A stretch of DNA of 64,000 nucleotides, taken from assembly GCA_944385095.1 (NCBI GenBank), contig CALWVS010000001.1, positions 186,001 through 250,000 on the forward strand, written 5' to 3'. The notes beneath the pieces are model-generated. The model was given only the letters and a program-made list of their open reading frames with translations, made no database searches and was not told where the DNA came from. This stretch comes from an uncultured Oscillospiraceae bacterium. Its GTDB lineage: Bacteria > Bacillota > Clostridia > Oscillospirales > Oscillospiraceae. Below, one piece after another: positions 36,187 through 43,378 of this stretch (position 1 is the stretch's first letter; each line of letters opens with the position of its first letter). The position numbers were made by a program, and so were the translations under genes.

Positions 36187-36723
36187 ATCGCTAACACAGG
36201 TCATCAAATCAATGAGGAAATCCGGGACAAAGAGATTCGACTGATCTCTGACACTGGCGAGCAGCTTGGCATTATGTCCTCTCAGGAGGCACTGCGTATG
36301 GCAGAGGAGCAGAATCTGGATTTGGTAAAGATTTCACCCAATGCAGTTCCCCCCGTCTGTAAGCTGATGGATTATGGTAAGTTCCGGTTCGAGCAGACCA
36401 AGCGCGAAAAGGAAGCCCGTAAAAATCAGCGTGTTGTGGAGATCAAAGAAGTGCGTATGTCTCCCAGCATTGATGTCAATGATTTCAATGTAAAGCTGCG
36501 CAGTGCACAGAAGTTTCTGGCAGATGGAAACCGCTGCAAAGTGACTGTACGTTTCCGTGGTCGTGAGATGGCTCACACCAACATCGGTCAGGATTTGCTG
36601 ATGAAGTTTGCAGAATCCTGCGGCGATATTGCCGTCATGGATAAAAGTCCTAAGCTGGAAGGGCGTCATATGTCCCTGTTCTTATCCCCAAAGCCAGCAA
36701 AAGATGTGAAAAATAAGGAGTAA
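36187..36723 (+). CDS. infC: Translation initiation factor IF-3, AUC start
   Basis: IF3 controls start codon choice on the 30S subunit. The frame before the first ATG (36274) encodes the conserved IF3 N-terminus ([20 protein letters not shown] and LG), which is lost if translation starts at ATG. Reading back, the only position with a ribosome site is ATC 36187, nine bases after GGAGG (36173-36177); there is no in-frame ATG, GTG or TTG in between. infC of E. coli uses AUU and other bacteria use similar rare codons so that IF3 represses its own synthesis. With ATC the product is 178 residues, the usual length; the C-terminal domain ends in [11 protein letters not shown]. Confidence 0.92.
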   Translation: MANTGHQINEEIRDKEIRLISDTGEQLGIMSSQEALRMAEEQNLDLVKISPNAVPPVCKLMDYGKFRFEQTKREKEARKNQRVVEIKEVRMSPSIDVNDFNVKLRSAQKFLADGNRCKVTVRFRGREMAHTNIGQDLLMKFAESCGDIAVMDKSPKLEGRHMSLFLSPKPAKDVKNKE

Positions 36724-36737
36724 AGGAGTTTTCTGTT

Positions 36738-36941
36738 ATGCCAAAGATTAAGACTCACAGTGGCGCAAAGAAGCGTTTTTCTCTCACCAAAACCGGCAAG
36801 GTAAAGCGTGCACACGCCAACAAGCGTCACCTGCTCAATGGTCATGGTAAGACTACCAAGCTGAAGAGAGGTCTGCGTAAGGGTGCTTATGCTGATAAGA
36901 CCAATGAGGCCGCTGTTAAGCGTATGATTCTGTACAAATAA
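36738..36941 (+). CDS. rpmI: 50S ribosomal protein L35
   Basis: 67-residue basic protein with [20 protein letters not shown] and the [14 protein letters not shown] region, the L35 family pattern. It sits between infC and rplT in the universal order infC-rpmI-rplT. Confidence 0.97.
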   Translation: MPKIKTHSGAKKRFSLTKTGKVKRAHANKRHLLNGHGKTTKLKRGLRKGAYADKTNEAAVKRMILYK

Positions 36942-36963
36942 GATTCGAAGGAGGTAGAGTACA

Positions 36964-37320
36964 ATGGCAAGAGTGAAGGGCGCAATGATGTCCCGTAAGA
37001 GAAGAAATAAAATCCTGAAGCTGGCAAAGGGCTATTGGGGTTCTAAGTCCAAGCACTTCAAGATGGCAAATCAGGCTGTCATGAAGTCTGGCGTATATGC
37101 TTATACTGGTCGTAAGCTGAAGAAGCGTGACTTCCGTCAGCTCTGGATTACCCGTATCAATGCTGCATGCAAGATGAACGGCATGAACTATTCCACCTTT
37201 ATGAATGGTCTGAAGAAGGCTGGCGTAGTGATCAACCGTAAGATGCTCTCTGAGCTGGCTGTGAACAATCAGGCTGCATTTACTCAGCTGACTGAGACCG
37301 CAAAGAAGGCTCTGGCTTAA
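36964..37320 (+). CDS. rplT: 50S ribosomal protein L20
   Basis: 118-residue L20: the basic [24 protein letters not shown] stretch (given to residue ~24 as landmark region) and [21 protein letters not shown]20 is an early assembly protein of the large subunit and, in Firmicutes, the autogenous repressor acting on the infC leader seen at 36031-36186. AAGGAGG precedes the ATG. Confidence 0.97.
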   Translation: MARVKGAMMSRKRRNKILKLAKGYWGSKSKHFKMANQAVMKSGVYAYTGRKLKKRDFRQLWITRINAACKMNGMNYSTFMNGLKKAGVVINRKMLSELAVNNQAAFTQLTETAKKALA

Positions 37321-37330
37321 TGAAATGGAA

Positions 37331-37364
37331 AAGCACTTGTACAGAAATGTACAGGTGCTTTTTT
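37331..37364 (+). terminator. Terminator of the infC operon
   Basis: AAGCACTTGTAC (37331-37342) pairs with GTACAGGTGCTT (37349-37360, one G-T pair) around a 6-base loop and runs into TTTTTT. It follows the rplT stop by 10 bases. Confidence 0.9.
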
Positions 37365-37410
37365 CATCTCAAAAAAATCAGTTTGTCTGGTAGGCATTTT
37401 CTTGATTTAG

Positions 37411-37419
37411 TGCTATAAT
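37411..37419 (+). promoter_or_regulatory. Extended -10 promoter of the sensor kinase gene
   Basis: TGCTATAAT (37411-37419) matches the extended -10 consensus TGnTATAAT. No good -35 is present at 17 bases, as usual for this class. The first possible ATG of the kinase frame (37418) overlaps this element, which shows that the true start must lie downstream. Confidence 0.6.
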
Positions 37420-37468
37420 GTGGAGGATAGTAAAAGAAACTGACATACCAATGGTTGGAGCGGGATAT

Positions 37469-38788
37469 ATGGAACAGAAGAAAAAATCTTTGGTACAGTG
37501 GAGAGCCACAAGAATGGAGAGAAGGTTTGTAACAGCCATTATAACCGCTGTCAGTGCTGAATTCTTTATCAATCTCTGGACAGATAATTTTCGGGTTTCT
37601 GCTTCTGTTGTGTTGTTTCCTGTTTTATTATTGACATTGATGAGAGACTGTACAGAGCCAGGTACAGGCGTTGTGACAGGGCTGATGGTGCTGTTGGTAC
37701 GAAGTATAGTTGGAATGATGTCTGGAGTAGAATTTTCCTACACAGTTGAAATGGAGTATTCTGGGGCTCTTTTTTACATTTGTTATGATATTTTGTTGTG
37801 TATACAGATACCAGACCGCAACCGAGCCAGACTATCTAAACTGTGGTATCAGCTGTTTTTCTGTGATGTCTGCTCTAACTTGTTGGACCTCACCCTGTCC
37901 CGATGGAGTATACCAGATTTGGATGAAATGGTGACTCTGGTTTTGGTTGGAGTGCTGCGTTCTGCCATTGCTGTGTTGATTTTATGGGGTGTAGGATACT
38001 ATAAACGGCTTCTGCTGGCAGAGGAACATGAGAGACGGTATCAACGGCTGTTTTTAATGACAGCAAATTTAAAAAATGAACTGTATTTCCTGAAAAAAGA
38101 TGCAGAAAATATCGAAGGCATTATGTCGAGGGCTTATCGACTTTATGAACAGCTCAGAGAACGGAGTGCCCCAGAGGAGATGTGCCAGTTGGCACTGTCC
38201 ATTGCAAGGGATGTTCATGAGGTGAAAAAAGACAATCTAAGTATCATTCGTGGCATTGAAGGGGAGGTTATGAATTCCTACAATGATGAAAAAATGAGAA
38301 TGTCTGACCTGTTTCATATTTTGGCAGATACCATTTATCATATTTTTCATGAGCAAAGTGGGAGAATTGTGTTAGAGTACGATTGTCAGGCAGATTTTAC
38401 CACCAGTGAACATTATAGGCTAATGTCAATTTTAAAAAATCTGGTTATGAATGCCGCAGAGGCAATTTTAGGAGAGACAGGAACAGGGACAATATGGGTC
38501 TCAGAGGAGATTATAGGGGACCAATTAAAGTTGACAGTACAGGATAATGGTCCAGGGATTTCCCCAAGAGCCATGAGAAAGCTGTTTTCTGTGGGATATT
38601 CTACAAAGTTTGATCCGGAGACAGGGAATATCAATCGAGGAATAGGGCTGCCAGCCGTGGAATTTATGGTGCAGGAAATGGGAGGCTCTATTCGGGTTGT
38701 TCCAAACAACGAGACAGCCAGAAATTGTAAAGGGGCATGTTTTGAAGTCATGATTCCTGTGCAGTCACTGGGGAAGGGGGATATATGA
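37469..38788 (+). CDS. Sensor histidine kinase, GlnK (YcbA)-like
   Basis: 439-residue membrane kinase. About six N-terminal hydrophobic segments (residues ~20-190), a short coiled region, then a dimerisation helix with phospho-acceptor His250 (DVHEVKKDN, the GlnK/DcuS-like type) and an ATPase domain (NLVMNAAEAI N box, QDNGPGI G1, NRGIGLPAVEF G2). The partner gene overlaps its end by four bases and has a YcbB domain, the pairing of B. subtilis GlnK-GlnL that responds to glutamine. The start ATG 37469 has TTGGAG eight bases upstream and lies after the -10 element. Confidence 0.85.
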   Translation: MEQKKKSLVQWRATRMERRFVTAIITAVSAEFFINLWTDNFRVSASVVLFPVLLLTLMRDCTEPGTGVVTGLMVLLVRSIVGMMSGVEFSYTVEMEYSGALFYICYDILLCIQIPDRNRARLSKLWYQLFFCDVCSNLLDLTLSRWSIPDLDEMVTLVLVGVLRSAIAVLILWGVGYYKRLLLAEEHERRYQRLFLMTANLKNELYFLKKDAENIEGIMSRAYRLYEQLRERSAPEEMCQLALSIARDVHEVKKDNLSIIRGIEGEVMNSYNDEKMRMSDLFHILADTIYHIFHEQSGRIVLEYDCQADFTTSEHYRLMSILKNLVMNAAEAILGETGTGTIWVSEEIIGDQLKLTVQDNGPGISPRAMRKLFSVGYSTKFDPETGNINRGIGLPAVEFMVQEMGGSIRVVPNNETARNCKGACFEVMIPVQSLGKGDI

Positions 38789-39621
38789 GGATTTACATTG
38801 TCGAGGATGATGACTCCGTAATTGGTGTTCTGGAGGATATTGTAGAGAGAAATGAATTGGGTATGGTCTGTGGGGACTGTGGCGGTGGTGTAGCAGATAT
38901 TCAGCAAATCCTCTCTCTGGAACCAGATTTGGTTTTAGTGGATCTGTTAATGCCAGAAAAAGACGGAATTCAGGTGGTGCGAGAGCTGAAAGCACAGGGC
39001 TGTCAGGCGAAATTTATTATGATCTCACAGGTTAGCAGCAAAGAGATGGTAGCAAAGGCCTATCTTGCAGGTGTGGACTTTTTTATCAATAAACCCATCA
39101 ATCTCATAGAGGTACGTCAGGTGATTCGCAATGTACAAATCCAGTTGAAAAATGAAAAGGCACTGCATACTATCCAAAGTCTGTTCACAGAAAGACCCAG
39201 TGCACCTGTGAATGAAAAACAACAGGAGAGAACCAGACGGCGCTTGCAGAATACACTCAGTCAACTGGGAATGGCAGGAGAAAAAGGTGCAAAAGATATT
39301 TTGGATATGTGTAATTACCTTTTGGAGCATGACCAGCAGGTGAGTCAGATTGGAATTGGAACTTTGTGTGCAAAACTGAGTGACAGCCCAAAGTCTATGG
39401 AACAGCGGGCCAGACGTGCAGTGGAGCGTGGTCTCACACATTTGGCAAGTCTGGGGCTGGAGGACTATGGCAATGAAACATTTACTTTATACGCATCCAG
39501 GCTGTTCCCATTTCAGGAAGTACGCACAGAAATGCTGTCTTTGCAGGGAAAGGGAGCCAAAGGAAAAGCGAATTTGAAGCGTTTTCTGGATGGTATGTTA
39601 ATTTTAGCACAAGAAGATTGA
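38785..39621 (+). CDS. Response regulator with YcbB-type DNA-binding domain, GlnL-like
   Basis: 278-residue regulator. Receiver domain with VEDDD pocket, phosphoacceptor D53 (LVLVDLLMPEKDG), MISQVSS and NKPI. The C-terminal ~130 residues (RRLQNTLSQLGMAGEKGAKD ... TLCAKLSDSPKSMEQRARRA) resemble the YcbB/GlnL output domain (PF08664). In B. subtilis GlnL activates glutamine uptake and glutaminase genes; no such target lies in this window, so the regulated genes here are unknown. A terminator follows. Confidence 0.85.
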   Translation: MRIYIVEDDDSVIGVLEDIVERNELGMVCGDCGGGVADIQQILSLEPDLVLVDLLMPEKDGIQVVRELKAQGCQAKFIMISQVSSKEMVAKAYLAGVDFFINKPINLIEVRQVIRNVQIQLKNEKALHTIQSLFTERPSAPVNEKQQERTRRRLQNTLSQLGMAGEKGAKDILDMCNYLLEHDQQVSQIGIGTLCAKLSDSPKSMEQRARRAVERGLTHLASLGLEDYGNETFTLYASRLFPFQEVRTEMLSLQGKGAKGKANLKRFLDGMLILAQED

Positions 39622-39625
39622 GAAA

Positions 39626-39656
39626 AAAGAGATGAGAGATTGGCTCATCTCTTTTT
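39626..39656 (+). terminator. Terminator of the two-component operon
   Basis: AAAGAGATGAG (39626-39636) and CTCATCTCTTT (39644-39654) form an 11-bp stem with a 7-base loop, followed by TTCTTC. It lies right after the regulator stop. Confidence 0.88.
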
Positions 39657-39678
39657 CTTCTGAAAAGGAGTTTTACAC

Positions 39679-40182
39679 ATGATACACTTATATTGTGGAA
39701 ATGGAAAGGGAAAGACAACAGCAGCAATGGGGCTTGCACTGCGTGCTGCCGGACGGGGAAAACCAGTGGTGATTGCTCAGTTCTTAAAAGGGGAGAATAG
39801 TGGAGAACGCCGTATTTTGGAACGATTGCCACAGGTGAACTTACTCCCACTGCCTGAGACCATTCAATTCACCTTTGCTATGTCAAAGGAGGAAAAGGAA
39901 AAAGAAAAGGTACGCTATCAATGTATGTTGAAGGAAATTGCAGATGCAGCACAAGTTTGTGAACTGCTGATTTTGGATGAAGTCTGTGCCGCAGTCAATA
40001 CAGGAATGATTTCATTGCAGGCAATCTTGCAGCTTTTGGATGAGCTGACATGTGAAATTGTTATGACGGGGAGAGAACCTGCACAGGAGTTGAAACAGCG
40101 TGCAGACTATATCACCTGTATGGAGAAGGTGAAACATCCCTACGATGAAGGAATTTGTGCAAGAGAAGGAATTGAATACTAA
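39679..40182 (+). CDS. Cob(I)yrinic acid a,c-diamide adenosyltransferase (CobO/BtuR type)
   Basis: 167-residue ATP:corrinoid adenosyltransferase that makes the cobalt-carbon bond of coenzyme B12. P-loop HLYCGNGKGKTTAAMGLALRA at the N-terminus, and the strand-DEVC block (ELLILDEVCAAVNTGM) with VMTGREP afterwards, are the CobA/CobO/BtuR landmarks. No other cobalamin genes and no B12 riboswitch are seen near it, so it may serve salvage. Whether to call it cobO or btuR cannot be decided from sequence alone. Confidence 0.92.
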   Translation: MIHLYCGNGKGKTTAAMGLALRAAGRGKPVVIAQFLKGENSGERRILERLPQVNLLPLPETIQFTFAMSKEEKEKEKVRYQCMLKEIADAAQVCELLILDEVCAAVNTGMISLQAILQLLDELTCEIVMTGREPAQELKQRADYITCMEKVKHPYDEGICAREGIEY

Positions 40183-40470
40183 GTGATAATATACCAAAAA
40201 TATGTTGTATAATTTCATAAAATATCATAAAATTGATAACGTATCGAAAAAAGAAAGAAATTAAGAGAAAAAATTGTAAAAAATCACAAAAGAGAGGTTG
40301 CATTCTGTTGCTATAGATTGTATAATGGTCCAGTAGAACAGAGTCTATCTTTTATGGATTCTGTACAGAAGGACTGGTTTTGGTTCCAGACATCGCTGCG
40401 AATGGACTCTGTGAGAAGGAAGCATTCAAACGGCGTAATTGTTGTAGGCAACAGAAAGGAATGAAGGAAA
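40183..40470 (+). other. AT-rich gap before ppdK with its promoter
   Basis: Some 288 bases without a gene. The first half is AT-rich with no clear terminator for the adenosyltransferase. The second half contains the ppdK promoter and a 140-base 5' leader (40330-40470); I recognise no riboswitch in it. Confidence 0.5.
40298..40326 (+). promoter_or_regulatory. Promoter of ppdK
   Basis: TTGCAT (40298-40303), a 17-base spacer and TATAAT (40321-40326). Start is expected near 40333, leaving a leader of about 138 bases. Confidence 0.7.
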
Positions 40471-43101
40471 ATGGCTAAGAAATATGTGTATCTGTTCTCT
40501 GAGGGAAATGCAAATATGAGAGAGCTCTTGGGTGGTAAGGGTGCCAATCTTGCAGAGATGACCCATATTGGACTGCCCGTTCCTCAGGGATTTACCATTA
40601 CCACGGAGGCATGTACCCAATATTATGAGGATGGACAGAAAATCAACGAGGAAATTCAGGCTCAAATTATGGAGTATGTGGAAAAGATGGAGGAAATCAC
40701 CGGAAAGAAGTTCGGCGATTTAGAGAACCCTCTCCTTGTTTCTGTCCGCTCTGGTGCCCGTGCCTCTATGCCTGGTATGATGGATACCATTTTGAATCTT
40801 GGTCTGAATGAGGATGTTGTACAGGTCATGGCAAAAAAGTCTGGAAACCCACGCTGGGCTTATGACTGTTACCGTCGCTTCATTCAAATGTATTCCGATG
40901 TTGTCATGGAAGTGGGCAAAAAATATTTTGAAGAGCTCATTGATGAGATGAAAGAAAAGAGAGGCATCAAGGAAGATGTAGAGCTGACTGCTGAGGATTT
41001 GAAGGAGTTGGCTGAACAGTTCAAAGCAGAATATAAATCTAAAATTGGAGTAGACTTCCCCATTGACCCAAAAGAACAGCTTATGGGTGCCATTAAGGCG
41101 GTGTTCCGTTCCTGGGATAATCCCCGTGCCAATGTTTACCGTAGAGATAATGATATTCCATATTCTTGGGGCACCGCAGTCAATGTGCAGTCTATGGCTT
41201 TTGGTAATATGGGTGATGACTGTGGAACTGGTGTAGCCTTTACCCGCAATCCAGCCACAGGAGAAAAGAAGCTGTTTGGTGAATTTTTGACCAATGCGCA
41301 GGGCGAGGATGTAGTAGCTGGTGTGCGTACCCCCATGCCCATCAGCCAGATGGCAGAAAAATTCCCTGAAGCCTTTGCACAATTCCAAAATGTGTGCAGT
41401 ATTCTGGAAAACCACTACCGTGATATGCAGGATATGGAGTTTACTGTAGAAAATGGGAAGCTCTATATGTTACAGACCAGAAATGGCAAGAGAACGCCAG
41501 CCGCCGCCCTAAAAATTGCCTGTGATTTGGTTGATGAGGGTATGATTGACGAGAAAAAAGCGGTTTCTATGATTGAACCCCGTTCCCTGGACACCATGCT
41601 CCATCCACAGTTTGATGCAAATGTGTTGAAAACAGCTCCTATGGTGGGCAGTGCTCTGGCTGCCTCTCCTGGTGCTGCCTCTGGCAAGGTGGTATTTACA
41701 GCAGAAGAGGCCAAAGAGTGGGCATTGCAGGGGGAGAAGGTTGTCCTGGTACGTCTGGAGACCTCTCCTGAAGATATTGAAGGCATGAAGGCAGCCCAAG
41801 GTATTTTGACTGTGCGTGGTGGTATGACCTCCCATGCTGCTGTGGTAGCCCGTGGTATGGGTAAGTGCTGTGTATCTGGCTGTTCTGCCATTAAAATGGA
41901 TGAGCAGAATAAGCAGTTTGAACTGGGCGGAAAGGTGTTCCACGAAGGCGATTGGATTAGCTTGGATGGCTCCACCGGTCGCATTTATGATGGTGCAATT
42001 CCCACTGTGGAGGCTTCCATCAGTGGAGAATTTGCCCGTGTGATGGCTTGGTGTGACCAGTACCGCAATTTGCAGGTGCGCACCAATGCAGATACCCCAG
42101 AGGATGCCAAACAGGCTAGAAAGTTTGGGGCACAGGGCATTGGTCTGTGCCGGACTGAGCATATGTTCTTTAATGAAGATCGTATTCCTGCCATCCGTGA
42201 AATGATTTGTGCTGACACCAAAGAGGAGAGAGAGAAGGCACTTTCCATCCTGGAACCAATGCAGCAGGGCGATTTTGAAGGTATTTATGAGGCGATGGAG
42301 GGATGCCCTGTTACCATCCGCTTCTTAGATCCTCCCCTCCATGAGTTTGTTCCCACAGAGGAGGACGATATTGCAAAGCTGGCACATGACATGGGCAAGA
42401 CAGTGGCAGAAATTAAGGATATTATCACTGCCCTCCATGAGTTTAATCCAATGATGGGACACCGTGGCTGCCGTCTGGCGGTGACCTATCCTGAAATTGC
42501 AGCCATGCAGACCCGGGCTGTAATGAAGGCAGCTTTGAAGGTGCGCTCTCAGCATCCAGAATGGAATATTGTACCAGAGATTATGATTCCACTGGTAGGC
42601 GAAGTGAAGGAATTTGTTTATGTAAAGAATGTTGTCACACAAACTGCGGATGAGTTGATTCAGGCAGCAGGTTCTGACATGAAGTACAAGATTGGTACCA
42701 TGATCGAGATTCCTCGTGCTGCTCTCACTGCCGATGAAATTGCAAAGCAGGCTGACTTCTTCTCCTTTGGCACCAATGACCTGACCCAGCTCACCTTTGG
42801 ATTCAGCCGAGATGATGCAGGAAAATTCCTGGATGCCTACTATGATACTAAAATTTATGAGAATGACCCATTTGCCAAACTGGATCAGAAGGGTGTAGGA
42901 AAGTTGGTGGAGATGGCAGCAAAGTTAGGACGTTCTGCCAATGAATCTCTGCATCTGGGTATCTGTGGCGAGCATGGTGGAGATCCTTCCTCTGTGGAAT
43001 TTTTCCACAAGGCAGGTCTGGACTATGTTTCCTGTTCTCCCTTCCGTGTACCCATTGCCCGCCTGGCAGCAGCCCAAGCGGCTATTAAAAATCCTCGATA
43101 A
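40471..43101 (+). CDS. ppdK: Pyruvate, phosphate dikinase
   Basis: 876-residue PPDK, converting pyruvate, ATP and phosphate to PEP, AMP and pyrophosphate reversibly; in anaerobes it often works in the ATP-forming glycolytic direction. The nucleotide-binding domain (LLGGKGANLAEMT), the swivelling domain with the phosphorylated His455 (GGMTSHAAVVARGMGK) and the PEP/pyruvate domain with Cys832 (GICGEHGGDPSSV) are all complete. The His number agrees with the Clostridium symbiosum enzyme. The gene is transcribed alone, from the promoter at 40298 to the terminator at 43131. Confidence 0.97.
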   Translation: MAKKYVYLFSEGNANMRELLGGKGANLAEMTHIGLPVPQGFTITTEACTQYYEDGQKINEEIQAQIMEYVEKMEEITGKKFGDLENPLLVSVRSGARASMPGMMDTILNLGLNEDVVQVMAKKSGNPRWAYDCYRRFIQMYSDVVMEVGKKYFEELIDEMKEKRGIKEDVELTAEDLKELAEQFKAEYKSKIGVDFPIDPKEQLMGAIKAVFRSWDNPRANVYRRDNDIPYSWGTAVNVQSMAFGNMGDDCGTGVAFTRNPATGEKKLFGEFLTNAQGEDVVAGVRTPMPISQMAEKFPEAFAQFQNVCSILENHYRDMQDMEFTVENGKLYMLQTRNGKRTPAAALKIACDLVDEGMIDEKKAVSMIEPRSLDTMLHPQFDANVLKTAPMVGSALAASPGAASGKVVFTAEEAKEWALQGEKVVLVRLETSPEDIEGMKAAQGILTVRGGMTSHAAVVARGMGKCCVSGCSAIKMDEQNKQFELGGKVFHEGDWISLDGSTGRIYDGAIPTVEASISGEFARVMAWCDQYRNLQVRTNADTPEDAKQARKFGAQGIGLCRTEHMFFNEDRIPAIREMICADTKEEREKALSILEPMQQGDFEGIYEAMEGCPVTIRFLDPPLHEFVPTEEDDIAKLAHDMGKTVAEIKDIITALHEFNPMMGHRGCRLAVTYPEIAAMQTRAVMKAALKVRSQHPEWNIVPEIMIPLVGEVKEFVYVKNVVTQTADELIQAAGSDMKYKIGTMIEIPRAALTADEIAKQADFFSFGTNDLTQLTFGFSRDDAGKFLDAYYDTKIYENDPFAKLDQKGVGKLVEMAAKLGRSANESLHLGICGEHGGDPSSVEFFHKAGLDYVSCSPFRVPIARLAAAQAAIKNPR

Positions 43102-43130
43102 ACTGTTTTAATATAATGGAATGAATTGAT

Positions 43131-43177
43131 ACTGCCCCAAATTGTACAACTAGTACAATTTGGGGCAGTATTTTTTG
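43131..43177 (+). terminator. Terminator of ppdK
   Basis: A perfect 17-bp stem (43131-43147 with 43153-43169) has a 5-base loop and is followed by ATTTTTTGG. Stable and typical. Confidence 0.93.
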
Positions 43178-43235
43178 GACAAGAGAGACATAGGTATCAT
43201 TGGTTAGGATATTCTCTTTTCATGTTTCAATAGAA

Positions 43236-43265
43236 TTGTAATGTAGTACACAGTTTTTATATAAA
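43236..43265 (+). promoter_or_regulatory. Candidate promoter of the GGDEF/EAL gene
   Basis: TTGTAA (43236-43241) and TATAAA (43260-43265) with an 18-base spacer, about 115 bases before the gene. Acceptable but not strong; no sigma-28 element was seen. Confidence 0.45.
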
Positions 43266-43378
43266 AAGTTTCTATCCCATCTACAAATTATGAATGGAGT
43301 TGAAGGAATTGACTTACTGATTGAATTGGGTTAAAATCAATCGCAAGGGCAAGGAAATCTTTGACAGAGAGGTGTGAT

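Noticed and set aside
36274-36723. infC beginning at the first ATG (36274)
   Set aside because: The conserved IF3 N-terminal sequence lies upstream in the same frame and a ribosome site stands before ATC 36187.
40183-40470. Cobalamin riboswitch near the adenosyltransferase
   Set aside because: No B12-box-like sequence or extended folded structure was recognised; the region is AT-rich with a simple promoter.
43131-43177. Small RNA gene after ppdK
   Set aside because: The inverted repeat is fully explained as an intrinsic terminator.
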